A stretch of 64,000 nucleotides of DNA from contig JAQTLP010000003.1 in NCBI GenBank assembly GCA_028714855.1, positions 1 to 64,000 of the forward strand, read 5' to 3'. Both the position numbers and the translations under genes were made by a program. The notes under the pieces were generated by a model. It was given only the letters and a program-made list of their open reading frames with translations. It was not told where the DNA came from and ran no database searches. Below, piece by piece: positions 36,497 through 44,187 of this stretch (positions within the stretch are counted from its first letter, which is position 1; every line of letters starts with the position of its first letter). The DNA is from Phycisphaerae bacterium. GTDB taxonomy: Bacteria > Planctomycetota > Phycisphaerae > Sedimentisphaerales > Anaerobacaceae.

Positions 36497-36981
36497 AAAT
36501 TATGGCCTCTGCCAAAAAACGCCGGAATATAGTCGTTCTAATCGCTAAAAACTTCAAAAAAATCAACATCTCTTTGCCCAAACTGAAAAAATTGGTCAAA
36601 TTCATCTGCAATCGTTTTAAACTTTCAAAAGCAACTGTTAGCATCGCGATAGTTGACGACGCCCAAATCCGAAAAGTTAACAAACAGTTTCTAAATAAAA
36701 ACCGCCCTACCGACTGTATAAGTTTCGACCTGTCCGAGAATAAAAAAAATGCTGTTAAATCCTTCGAGCTTGTCGTCAACGGCGAAATGGCTGTCAGATA
36801 CGCAAAACTGCAAGGCCATTCAGCCGAGGCCGAGCTTGCCCTTTACATAACCCACGGCCTGCTCCACAACCTCGGATTTGATGACTCCACAAAAAAACAG
36901 GCTGAAAAAATGCACAATGCCGAAGACCAAATCCTCCGGCTGACCGGCTTCGGCCCCGTATATAATTCAGCGAAAAAATAA
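36493..36981 (+). CDS. ybeY: Endoribonuclease YbeY
   Basis: 162 residues from a TTG overlapping the previous stop (AGGA 6 bases upstream); an ATG at 36502 is an alternative. YbeY is a zinc-dependent RNase for 16S rRNA maturation and ribosome quality control. NRPTDCISF and ITHGLLHNLGFDD are the core. The third zinc ligand, normally His in GYDH, is Asp here (GFDD); Asp could still bind zinc. The gene order phoH-HD-ybeY is widespread. Confidence 0.9.
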   Translation: MKIMASAKKRRNIVVLIAKNFKKINISLPKLKKLVKFICNRFKLSKATVSIAIVDDAQIRKVNKQFLNKNRPTDCISFDLSENKKNAVKSFELVVNGEMAVRYAKLQGHSAEAELALYITHGLLHNLGFDDSTKKQAEKMHNAEDQILRLTGFGPVYNSAKK

Positions 36982-36987
36982 CCCTCT

Positions 36988-37731
36988 ATGCTGACCAAAG
37001 ACACTGCTATCTGCATACGAACAACGGATTACTCTGAAACATCTCAGATAGTGACCCTTTTCACCAGGGCAGCAGGCAAAATCAGCGCAATCGCCAAAGG
37101 CTCTAAAAGGCCAAAATCCGCCTTCGACGGCCCGCTTGAAATCCTCTCTTGTGGCCAAATCGTCTTTTCCGATTCGAGCGGAGGAAAACTTGCCACCCTT
37201 ACCGAATTTCAGCAAACCCCGTCCTTTTCCTGCACAAAAGATAATCTCTTTGCGTTAAATTGCTGCCTTTTCGGCGCCGAACTTGTAAACAGTTTGACGC
37301 ACGACTATGACCCGCACCCCGAACTCTTCGATAGCTTTCTTCAGTTTCTACAAAACGCCAATAAGCATCAAGAGCATCGACAGGTATTAGCTCTGCTCAT
37401 ACTGTTTCAATTGACCTTGCTTCGGGAAATCGGCCTGATGCCCATACTGAACGCCTGCGCAAATTGCAAAACGAGTCACGGGTCACGAGCGACGAGTCAC
37501 GAATTCTATTTCAGCAGCTTGGCCAACGGCCTGATTTGCGGCGACTGCGAGGCAAATTTCCCCGACAAAATCAAACTGTCCAAAAACGCGTTTGATTGTC
37601 TGACGAATGTGAAATTAATCGCAAAGGCTGAAGAAAAAGCACTCAATGAAATCGAAAAAATCTTAATTCACAACTTCACCGAAATCCTCCACCACCCGCC
37701 AAAAATGGCCAAATATGTACTGAAAAGCTGA
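36988..37731 (+). CDS. recO: DNA repair protein RecO
   Basis: 247 residues. RecO helps load RecA in gap repair. An OB-fold N-terminus (TKDTAICIRTTDYSETSQIVTL, GKISAIAKGSKRPKS) and a helical part with a four-cysteine zinc site: CANC about 152-155 and CGDC about 179-182. The loop between them holds a repeat-derived stretch (direct repeat ACGAGTCACG at 37471-37480 and 37492-37501), in frame. It ends the purA-recO run. Confidence 0.93.
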   Translation: MLTKDTAICIRTTDYSETSQIVTLFTRAAGKISAIAKGSKRPKSAFDGPLEILSCGQIVFSDSSGGKLATLTEFQQTPSFSCTKDNLFALNCCLFGAELVNSLTHDYDPHPELFDSFLQFLQNANKHQEHRQVLALLILFQLTLLREIGLMPILNACANCKTSHGSRATSHEFYFSSLANGLICGDCEANFPDKIKLSKNAFDCLTNVKLIAKAEEKALNEIEKILIHNFTEILHHPPKMAKYVLKS

Positions 37732-37776
37732 GTTCGATAAAGTCGTTGCTCCACACCGAAATCCCACCTGCCTTTT

Positions 37777-38202
37777 AAAATTGGCTTCGTTTGGGTTCGT
37801 TTTGACCAAGTGTCCAATTTGCATTTTTCGTTATAATCCATTGTCGAATTTGGGGTTATAGAAATTTGACTTTTTGAAAAATTGGGTTCGTTTCGCATAA
37901 TTTAATTCAATTTGATTGAAATTTCCGCTGTAAATAGACAATCTCCGTTGCCGAAATTTCAGCCACAGAGAAAAAAAGAGAAGTAAATTGCAACCAGTAT
38001 TATTTGGTCATTGGTAACCGCTCATTAGTAATTCCTTTCAAGAGAGACTGCCTCTCTATAATTGGATGGGCTAGCGCGATTGATGCGAAAATTGTGTCTG
38101 TTTAGAGGGTGCGGTTTTGGCTAAGTCGTTATAGCAAAAGAGATAAAAAAAATTTCGATTTTGTCGTTTCTGGTGTTTAGATACCTGCGCGTTTGATTGA
38201 TT
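37777..38202 (+). repeat. Dispersed intergenic repeat, copy A
   Basis: Most of the 623 bases between recO and the next gene are taken up by an element that recurs at 60752-61232 in the same orientation. Shared blocks here are TTGGCTTCGTTTGGGTTCGT (37781-37800), ATTGGGTTCGTTTCGCATAA (37881-37900), CAGCCACAGAG then a run of A and GAGAAGTAA (37960-37986), CAGTATTATTTGGTCATTGG on to ATTCCTTTCA (37995-38040), TATAATTGG to TGATGCGAAAA (38057-38091) and ACCTGCGC..TTTGATTGATTT (38183-38202). A hairpin AGAGAG-ACTGC-CTCTCT (38041-38057) sits where copy B also has a hairpin. Not coding in any convincing frame. Confidence 0.75.
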
Positions 38203-38354
38203 TAGCACGTGACTCGTGGATGAAAAGGCAAGTAAGAAGTTAAAAGGTAAAAATAGCAGCTGTGCTTAGTTTTCCTTTGCTCAAGCACCGAGGAGGCCTT
38301 CAAATTTAAAATTTATGGGTTGTGTTCGGTTAGAATTAGTGAGATAGTATAAGA

Positions 38355-38963
38355 ATGGATAGAGCAGATAAAAAATCAGAACTTTCGGGTACGTCAAAAG
38401 TGGAAAGACCCGCAAACGTGGTGCATCACCATAAGGGGAAATCGTCGGAAGGGGTGTTAAGCAAAGAAGCAATACTGAAAGAGTTAAAAATATTTCACGG
38501 ACAGACGATTATCGATGCCGGCTGTGGAAACGGCTATATGGCAAAAGAATTTTCAAAACTTGTGAAAGAGACCGGGAAAGTCTACGCCCTGGACATCGAC
38601 GACGAGTCAATAGAAACACTCAAAAAAGAGACAGAGAAAACCAATATAGAACCAATAGCAGCCGATATAACCAAAGCGGTGCCAATAAGAGACTATTCAG
38701 CGGATTTAATCTATTTATCAAATGTATTCCACGGATTTTCCGAAGGGCAGATAGAAGGCTTCCAAAAAGAGGTAAAACGCCTATTAAAACCAAATGCCAA
38801 GCTGGCGATTGTAGAGATAAAAAAAGAGGACACACCATTTGGTCCTCCATTAAACATAAGATTTTCTCCAGAAGAGCTGAGGCAAAAAATAACTTTAGCT
38901 GCTAAAGCTTTAGTTGAGGCAGGACAGTATTCTTATATGCAAATCTTCGAAAACACAGAGTGA
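38355..38963 (+). CDS. Class I SAM-dependent methyltransferase
   Basis: 202 residues. Motif I IIDAGCGNGYMAKEF (about 51-65), motif II acidic end YALDIDDES and motif IV-like ADLIYLSNVFHGF mark a UbiE/Methyltransf_11-type Rossmann fold. The N-terminal 40 residues are basic and His-rich (HHHKGKS). The substrate cannot be told; small-molecule or metal/metalloid methylation are both possible. It stands alone after repeat copy A and before a shared terminator. Confidence 0.82.
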   Translation: MDRADKKSELSGTSKVERPANVVHHHKGKSSEGVLSKEAILKELKIFHGQTIIDAGCGNGYMAKEFSKLVKETGKVYALDIDDESIETLKKETEKTNIEPIAADITKAVPIRDYSADLIYLSNVFHGFSEGQIEGFQKEVKRLLKPNAKLAIVEIKKEDTPFGPPLNIRFSPEELRQKITLAAKALVEAGQYSYMQIFENTE

Positions 38964-38996
38964 GGACAAGTGAACCCCTGGCTAAATACGCCGCGT

Positions 38997-39038
38997 TAAA
39001 AAGAGCCCCCCAACCACAAAAGATAGGCCGTTGGGGCT
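38997..39038 (-). terminator. Terminator of the 42252-39092 operon
   Basis: On the minus strand AGCCCCAAC (39038-39030) pairs with GTTGGGGGGCT (39014-39004; two extra G), followed at once by TTTTT. It lies 54 bases past the dockerin-like gene. On the plus strand the same hairpin has only a weak ACTTTTG tail, so it may also slow transcription leaving the methyltransferase gene. Confidence 0.7.
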
Positions 39039-39091
39039 GAACACTTTTGAGATTGCGGCGATGTATTTTTCAGGAATTGCGGAGCAGCGAT

Positions 39092-39862
39092 TTATTTTAG
39101 CCAGTTGGAGGCCAACATCACAAAATCCAGAAAGTTGACTATACCGTCTTTGTTTGCATCGGCCCTTTCGTAATAGTCATTCGACCTGTCACCATTATTT
39201 TCCAGCCAATAGTAACATAATTCAGCGAGGTCATTTGCGTCAACGGCACCATCAAGCAGTAACTCGCCGGCAAGGGGGTCTTTGACAAATACGAGACCGA
39301 ATGGCTCGGACGATTCATAGTTTCCGAAGTTGTCGTAAATGACATACATAATCCACTGCAGATTTGTCGCTCCTGAAGGAGCCGGCGCCCGATACTCCAG
39401 ATGGATGTGGGGATCTGAAAGGGCACTATGGTTAATCCAGTCACCGGCTTCGTTTAACTCAATTCCTAAAGTGGAATTTTTGGCTATAAAGCCCGGCGTG
39501 ATGGAAATACATTCGATAATGATTTGGTAATCCACGTTAGCTGTTCCCTGAAGCTGCCGGTTGGGGTCATCGGCTTTTATCGTATCGAAGCCCGGCTCGC
39601 CAATCTGATACCGGTCATATCTCGGGTTATAATATAGCGGGTAATGCCAGTTCAGCCACGTCTGGTCTCCGCTATGGTTGGGGTCACTGTGGCGATACTT
39701 CTGAGTGCAATCAACGAATAATTTATTATCATCTTCAGTGCCAACTATACCATCGGCATTGCAGCCGATGAGAAAATGGTCCAACGGGCAATCGGCGCAA
39801 CAAAAGCTGTACAGCGATGCATAGATTAGTAACGCAACGGTTAATTTTTTTTTGGTTCGCAT
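39092..39862 (-). CDS. Secreted protein with dockerin-like C-terminus
   Basis: 256 residues. Signal peptide (about 1-23), then IGCNADGIVGTEDDNKLF (32-49), a motif shared with the PEP-CTERM protein at 40705. A middle domain contains HIHLEYRAPAPSG and ends in strands. The C-terminus has two calcium-loop-like repeats, D-G-A-V-D-A-N-D-L-A-E and D-A-N-K-D-G-I-V-N-F-L-D-F with W-L at each end, the planctomycetal dockerin type-I-like pattern. Last gene of a five-gene minus-strand cluster. Exported; partner cohesin not visible. Confidence 0.75.
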   Translation of the reverse strand: MRTKKKLTVALLIYASLYSFCCADCPLDHFLIGCNADGIVGTEDDNKLFVDCTQKYRHSDPNHSGDQTWLNWHYPLYYNPRYDRYQIGEPGFDTIKADDPNRQLQGTANVDYQIIIECISITPGFIAKNSTLGIELNEAGDWINHSALSDPHIHLEYRAPAPSGATNLQWIMYVIYDNFGNYESSEPFGLVFVKDPLAGELLLDGAVDANDLAELCYYWLENNGDRSNDYYERADANKDGIVNFLDFVMLASNWLK

Positions 39863-39894
39863 AATAATACACTCCTATCTATCTGTTAAAGAAT

Positions 39895-40671
39895 TTACTC
39901 ATCAGGCGGCCATTTGGGTGCGGATTCGGGGAACCAGAAGCAATCTCCCGGCCAGCTATAGGTTTGCTCTATTGTCAAGGTTTCAGCGTGTCCATCGGCA
40001 AAGAGATAGTTCGATTTTTTCGAGTGCCGGTCCCAGGCAACCTGTCCTTTTGCCAGGTCGATATTGTAGAACCAATTTTCCGGATGAACGTGGTCCGCGG
40101 AAGTCCAGGAAGAGGGACTTTCGGAGACGTAAATACAGTACTGAGGTTTATGAATAGTTGTGACTACATTGTATCTTCCGTAATATCTGGGGCACCTGGA
40201 GTCGAGCAGGGCGTTGAGAGCAAAGCTCGACCAGCGTAAATCTGCCAGCTGTTCGTCGAGGGGTTTGTTCCAGTCAACGAAGTTCTGAGCCCCATCACTC
40301 GGACAACGGAAGAGCAGTTGTTCGCCGAGGTATTCGGACAGAATCGAAATCCAGTATTCATCCTGGTTAGAAACGTGGCAGGAGCTGTCCGGCAGGCGAT
40401 AGTTGCTTTCTATCAGGTAGCTATTCAAGGCGATGCCCATCTGGCGCATATTGGCAGAGCAGACCGTGCTTCTCGCCATTCGTCTCGCCTTGCTGAGCAC
40501 AGGCAAAAGTATGCCCATTAAAAGTGCAATAATAAATATCACAACCAGCAGTTCAACCAGCGTAAAAGCCCTATATCGAAGACATGAGTGGAATATATAG
40601 CAGGGACAGTTTGTCCTGTCCCTGCTATTTCCATCAGTTAAATTACCGGATGTCGGTTTTGCCTGATTCAT
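39895..40671 (-). CDS. Prepilin-like protein with H-X9-DG tail motif
   Basis: 258 residues. The [20 protein letters not shown] segment (about 36-55) is the type IV prepilin-like N-helix; cleavage would be after A35, where Gly is usual. [12 protein letters not shown] near 228-239 is the H-X9-DG motif of planctomycetal pilin-like proteins. The leader before the cleavage site is unusually long (35 residues) and is encoded by a perfect 11-bp hairpin (40598-40608 with 40617-40627). No other start is available between. It lies between the PEP-CTERM and dockerin-like genes. Confidence 0.82.
   Translation of the reverse strand: MNQAKPTSGNLTDGNSRDRTNCPCYIFHSCLRYRAFTLVELLVVIFIIALLMGILLPVLSKARRMARSTVCSANMRQMGIALNSYLIESNYRLPDSSCHVSNQDEYWISILSEYLGEQLLFRCPSDGAQNFVDWNKPLDEQLADLRWSSFALNALLDSRCPRYYGRYNVVTTIHKPQYCIYVSESPSSWTSADHVHPENWFYNIDLAKGQVAWDRHSKKSNYLFADGHAETLTIEQTYSWPGDCFWFPESAPKWPPDE
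40598..40627. repeat. 11-bp inverted repeat inside the prepilin leader
   Basis: TAGCAGGGACA (40598-40608) pairs exactly with TGTCCCTGCTA (40617-40627), loop of 8 bases. In the minus-strand message it lies about 45 bases after the start codon and just ahead of the codons for the conserved pilin helix. Confidence 0.8.
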
Positions 40672-40704
40672 TTCTGATTCAAGACTCGAAAGAATTTTTT
40701 GTAA

Positions 40705-41394
40705 TCAACGAGCATCTTTTTTTGACCTGATAAACGGAAGTAATCCCATTCCGAGCAGAGCAATCGACGCGGGTTCCGGAACAGTTACAAAATCCAGGGT
40801 GTATTGTGCCGATTCGGCAAAGCCGGTTAAGCCGGTATCAAATACGGTGAAAGTCGCGGAGAATATTTGTCCGGGACCGTCGGCCAGGGCGAGGAATTCC
40901 GTGTGGTTGTGGAAATGCCATGCACCGAGTCCGCCGGCGCCGTTTGGCAGCTCGGCATCCCAGTCAGGCTCCTCGAATGCGAATGTCGCGCCGTCATACG
41001 TCAATATCTCGAGCGTTGTTGCCTCGTCTTCCATCCAGAAATTGACCGGGTCGGAAAAACCTATTCGCTTTAACTCTATCCTCCAGTCAGGTTGGGTGAA
41101 CTCATTGTTGAAATCGAGCTGGAACAGGCCGGTTTCCGGGTGAGCCGAGTGCCAGCAATCGAGCTCAGCTGCATAAATTTCTTTGCCTGCAAGAAATTCT
41201 CCTGTGGGGACCATTTGAATCGTGTCCCACTGGGGCTGCTCCGGTGTTGCGAAAATCCAGAGCTGGTTATCATCACCGTTACCCCATATACCATCGGCAT
41301 TACGGCCAATGTGCGTATGGGCGTGGTCGCAGTAAGCCTGAGACGATAATATGGTCAAGGCAGCGACAGCTATACAGAAACTTCTTCGTAACAT
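40705..41394 (-). CDS. PEP-CTERM protein, resembling the all3515 Zur-repressed type
   Basis: 229 residues. Signal peptide (1-22) and a His-rich mature start (DHAHTHIG, H24, H26, H28), then GRNADGIWGNGDDNQLWIF. EIYAAELDCWHSAHPETG and AWHFHNHTEF are further His-rich blocks that could bind zinc. The C-terminus is a complete PEP-CTERM sorting tail: VPEPAS, a span (about 209-223), then basic SKKDAR. The pattern recalls the all3515-type PEP-CTERM proteins named as Zur-repressed in cyanobacteria; this is from memory. A Fur-family gene lies 433 bases upstream on the same strand. Confidence 0.8.
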   Translation of the reverse strand: MLRRSFCIAVAALTILSSQAYCDHAHTHIGRNADGIWGNGDDNQLWIFATPEQPQWDTIQMVPTGEFLAGKEIYAAELDCWHSAHPETGLFQLDFNNEFTQPDWRIELKRIGFSDPVNFWMEDEATTLEILTYDGATFAFEEPDWDAELPNGAGGLGAWHFHNHTEFLALADGPGQIFSATFTVFDTGLTGFAESAQYTLDFVTVPEPASIALLGMGLLPFIRSKKDAR

Positions 41395-41507
41395 AAAAAC
41401 CTCCAGTTTATTTTCATATTATTTTTTGACCGAACCGCGTCGCAGAGACAAACATTCTGCGCGCGATTCAGCTATTCTTTAGAAAACATTTTTATTCGAT
41501 TTGAAAC

Positions 41508-41810
41508 TTATGATACGGCCGGAGGCGCACGCGTATGAGGAGTGAGGAATTTGAAATCTTTTACAAGGGATTGAATTACACAAACAACCGTAGCCGCAGC
41601 TCGCGGTGGTTCTTTAATAACCGGAGCATCCGGCAAAATGGCTTTAACTGTATTTACAATCGCCTGCTGACAGATTGGACAATGCTCAGAGTCGTGATGC
41701 TCATCTTTGTGGTGTTCAGCCAAATGCAGGACAAGCACCACGTTTGTGGCGGTCAGGATGAAACAGGCCATTACAAGAGCAAGCAATATTCTTCTGAAGC
41801 TATTTTTCAT
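41508..41810 (-). CDS. Small membrane protein with His-rich CxxC loop
   Basis: 100 residues. One N-terminal span or signal anchor (about 8-29), then LHLAEHHKDEHHDSEHCPIC with seven histidines and a CxxC, a probable metal-binding segment on the outer face; the C-terminal half is hydrophobic then basic. It lies 16 bases after the Fur-family gene, so it probably answers to the same operator. The pattern is loosely like DUF2946 metal-associated proteins. Confidence 0.7.
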   Translation of the reverse strand: MKNSFRRILLALVMACFILTATNVVLVLHLAEHHKDEHHDSEHCPICQQAIVNTVKAILPDAPVIKEPPRAAATVVCVIQSLVKDFKFLTPHTRAPPAVS

Positions 41811-41826
41811 TTTAAAATCTCAAGCT

Positions 41827-42252
41827 TTATGAACAGGATGAGCACAATCCATCAACCCTGACCTGCTGTCTGATAAATACAAATCCCTTCTTCAGCCCCT
41901 TTATTAACGGCAAAGAAAGGCCTGTAAGGCAAAACGTTTGGCCGCAGCTAACGCAGGTGAAATGAGGATGGCACTGTTTTTCGGAACAATTACGAGCCAA
42001 CTCGTATTTCCAAGTTCTGCCCCTGATAAAGGCCTTATGAACCAAATCTTTAGCACAAAGTTTTTCCATTATTCTGTAAACAGTTACCTTGTCCGGGCAG
42101 TTTCTGCCAAGTTCCTGCACAAGCTCTTTTCTGGAGAGTGGCCTTTTGGCTTTAAGCAGTTCCTGTATTATAAAGAGTTGTGCCTTTGTAATGTTAAAGC
42201 CGGCGGTTTTTAATACTTCTTTTGCCTTAGTTCTTACATTCTTGTCGGCCAT
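41827..42252 (-). CDS. Fur-family metal-responsive repressor, Zur-like
   Basis: 141 residues from ATG 42252 (AAAGG 7 bases upstream). The winged-helix part contains ITKAQLFIIQELLKAKRPLS and NCPDKVTVYRIMEKL (recognition helix about 54-66). The structural zinc site is C100-V-S-C103 with C137-S-S-C140; CHPHF (94-98) supplies sensory-site histidines. Which metal it senses is not fixed by sequence; the Zur reading rests on the neighbouring all3515-like and His-rich genes. A palindrome lies over its own promoter. Confidence 0.85.
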   Translation of the reverse strand: MADKNVRTKAKEVLKTAGFNITKAQLFIIQELLKAKRPLSRKELVQELGRNCPDKVTVYRIMEKLCAKDLVHKAFIRGRTWKYELARNCSEKQCHPHFTCVSCGQTFCLTGLSLPLIKGLKKGFVFIRQQVRVDGLCSSCS

Positions 42253-42266
42253 ATAAAGCCTTTCGT

Positions 42267-42314
42267 AAAACTGCAATATAGTTGCAATTTTATATTATTT
42301 ACTTTTAATGTCAA
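42267..42314 (-). promoter_or_regulatory. Promoter and palindromic operator of the Fur-family gene
   Basis: On the minus strand, TTGACA (42314-42309), a 16-base gap and TAAAAT (42292-42287) form a good sigma-70-type promoter. Immediately downstream and touching the -10 is a 15-base palindrome TGCAA-CTATA-TTGCA (42286-42272) with outer AAAA/TTTT arms (42267-42291). Size and position fit a Fur-type operator for autoregulation. The same palindrome was not found before the PEP-CTERM gene. Confidence 0.7.
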
Positions 42315-42427
42315 GTAATATCAAGAGAAATTTTCTACACTCAATTACCCCTTTTTTGAACAAGTAGGCAAATATTGCCACGGTGATGGCAGGTGAAATA
42401 GAATATGCCCCGTCGCAAGCAACGGGA

Positions 42428-43480
42428 CTAATCAGCGGAAGGTTGTTGTTTTTCGAAGAGGTCGGGGGAATCCTTCTTCTCGTGATATTTCAGGCCGAGA
42501 TGTTTGCAGGCCTTTGCGGTAATTTCACGGCCGCGTTTGGTGCGACGGAGAAAGCCAATCTGCAAAAGATAAGGCTCAACGACGTCTTCAAGGGTGTCCC
42601 TCTCTTCGCCGAGTGTGGCGGCGATGGCATCGATTCCAGCCGGGCCGCCGTCGTATGTAACCGACAGCGCACGCATAAAGGCCCTGTCCAGTTCATCCAG
42701 GCCGAGCGGGTCAATTTGCTCCATCTTCAATGCGCTTTCGACGATTTTGGCGGTGAGTGCGCCTTGCCCTTTTACCTGCGCGTAATCGCGGACGCGTTTC
42801 AAGAGCCGATTTGCTGTTCTCGGCGCGCCGCGGGAACGGGCGGCAATCAATTTCAAAGTGTCATCATCGCAGTGCAAATCCAGCAATTTGGCGGAGCGTT
42901 CGAGAATAGAAGTCAATTCTTCGGCACTGTAAAATTCGAGATGATACAGCATTCCGAATCTGCCGCGAAGAGGCGCGCTGAGCAGGCCGGCACGGGTCGT
43001 TGCGCCGATGAGCGTGAAACGCTTGAGCGGAAAATTGATGGTCTTAGCGTGCAGGCCGCTATCGACGGTGAAATCAACCCTGAATTCCTCCATCGCTGGA
43101 TAGATAAATTCCTCGACCGGCGTGCTTAGCCGGTGAATCTCATCTATAAAGAGGACGTCGCCTGTATTAATATTACTCAAAAGGCCCATCACGTCGCCCT
43201 GCTTTGTCAAAGCAGGCCCAGACGAGCAGCGGATTCTTGCGCCCATTTCGTTCGCGACGACGTTGGCCAGCGTAGTTTTGCCCAACCCGGGCGGGCCGTA
43301 AAAAAGAATGTGCTCCAGAGGTTCGCCCCTTTGCTTGGCGGCGGCGATAGCAATGGCGAGCTTATCTTTGACATTGCCCTGACCGATACACTCGTTCAGG
43401 AGCTTGGGACGCAGAGAAACGTTAAAATTCTCCTCTGCGTCGTTCAGCGATTGAGCACTTATGACTCTGTTTATTGCCAT
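42428..43480 (-). CDS. ruvB: Holliday junction branch migration helicase RuvB
   Basis: 350 residues. Walker A GPPGLGKTT (62-70), Walker B LFIDEIHRL, sensor ATTRAGLLSAPLRGRFG and C-terminal winged helix with GGPAGIDAIAATLGEE. Motor subunit that works with RuvA on Holliday junctions. It is the last gene of the long minus-strand run from 52471, separated from ruvA by an 80-base A-rich spacer. Confidence 0.97.
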   Translation of the reverse strand: MAINRVISAQSLNDAEENFNVSLRPKLLNECIGQGNVKDKLAIAIAAAKQRGEPLEHILFYGPPGLGKTTLANVVANEMGARIRCSSGPALTKQGDVMGLLSNINTGDVLFIDEIHRLSTPVEEFIYPAMEEFRVDFTVDSGLHAKTINFPLKRFTLIGATTRAGLLSAPLRGRFGMLYHLEFYSAEELTSILERSAKLLDLHCDDDTLKLIAARSRGAPRTANRLLKRVRDYAQVKGQGALTAKIVESALKMEQIDPLGLDELDRAFMRALSVTYDGGPAGIDAIAATLGEERDTLEDVVEPYLLQIGFLRRTKRGREITAKACKHLGLKYHEKKDSPDLFEKQQPSAD

Positions 43481-43560
43481 AACTTAAAATCAAATATCAA
43501 AAATCAAATAGCAAAAATACAAATAAAAATCCAAATTTTCAAATGCTCAAAACGTTCGAT

Positions 43561-44187
43561 TTATACCTCAATCCCTTGTTTGAGCCGATAAACCAGCGGC
43601 ACTAACTCCTCCGCGGATTTTATATCCGGGTGCTTTTTACAGGCCAATTCGACAAGCTCGATGGCCTCATTTCTTCTTTCGCCCCAGGCGATAAGGATTT
43701 CCAGGGCCTCGGCCTGGAACGGTTTAAATGCCGACCTTGCCGCCGCCTGCTCGACACCTATTGCGAAGCTGCCCAATTTGCCTTTTAGCTCAGCGATAAT
43801 CTGCTGGGCGGTTCTTTTGCCGATGCCGTCCATAGCTATCAACAACTTCTCGTCGCCAGCCTCGATGGCAGAAGCTATATTGGCGATTGGCATACTCAGG
43901 CAGCGCAGCCCTTTGCGGATACCGATGCCCTTTACGCTGGTGAACTTCTCAAAGAAGTCCCGCTCGGTATCGCTGAGGAAGCCGATGATTCTCGGTATTA
44001 GATTTCCGCCGCCCAAAGAGCCTTCGTAGTATTCCATCGTGCAAAACGTAACGTCCGAGCCGATACTGCCGGCCAGTGCGCTTACGCAGTAGCTGGGCAG
44101 CATTACTTCGTAGGCGACTGCGCCAACCTGCACCAGCGCGCTGTCGGTATCGAGCTTAACGAGTTTTCCTTCAATTCGAGCTATCAT
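43561..44187 (-). CDS. ruvA: Holliday junction DNA-binding protein RuvA
   Basis: 208 residues. OB-fold N-terminus (MIARIEGKLVKLD), two helix-hairpin-helix motifs (FTSVKGIGIRKGL and LIAMDGIGKRTAQQIIAELKGKLG) and a C-terminal RuvB-binding helix bundle (EALEILIAWGERRNEAIELV). It overlaps the C-GCAxxG-C-C gene by 17 bases. Confidence 0.96.
   Translation of the reverse strand: MIARIEGKLVKLDTDSALVQVGAVAYEVMLPSYCVSALAGSIGSDVTFCTMEYYEGSLGGGNLIPRIIGFLSDTERDFFEKFTSVKGIGIRKGLRCLSMPIANIASAIEAGDEKLLIAMDGIGKRTAQQIIAELKGKLGSFAIGVEQAAARSAFKPFQAEALEILIAWGERRNEAIELVELACKKHPDIKSAEELVPLVYRLKQGIEV

Noticed and set aside
37668-37898. Minus-strand frame with KRTQTKPIL-like text in repeat copy A, and a similar one in copy B (59976-60851)
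   Set aside because: The frames differ in length and cross real genes; the shared words come from the DNA repeat rather than from a conserved protein.
42383-43129. Plus-strand open frame of 248 codons opposite ruvB
   Set aside because: It is the shadow of the well-supported ruvB gene, without a ribosome site or family motifs.
43481-43560. A-rich repetitive spacer between ruvB and ruvA
   Set aside because: AAATCAAATA-like words look like low-complexity sequence; no fixed unit, pairing or function could be shown.
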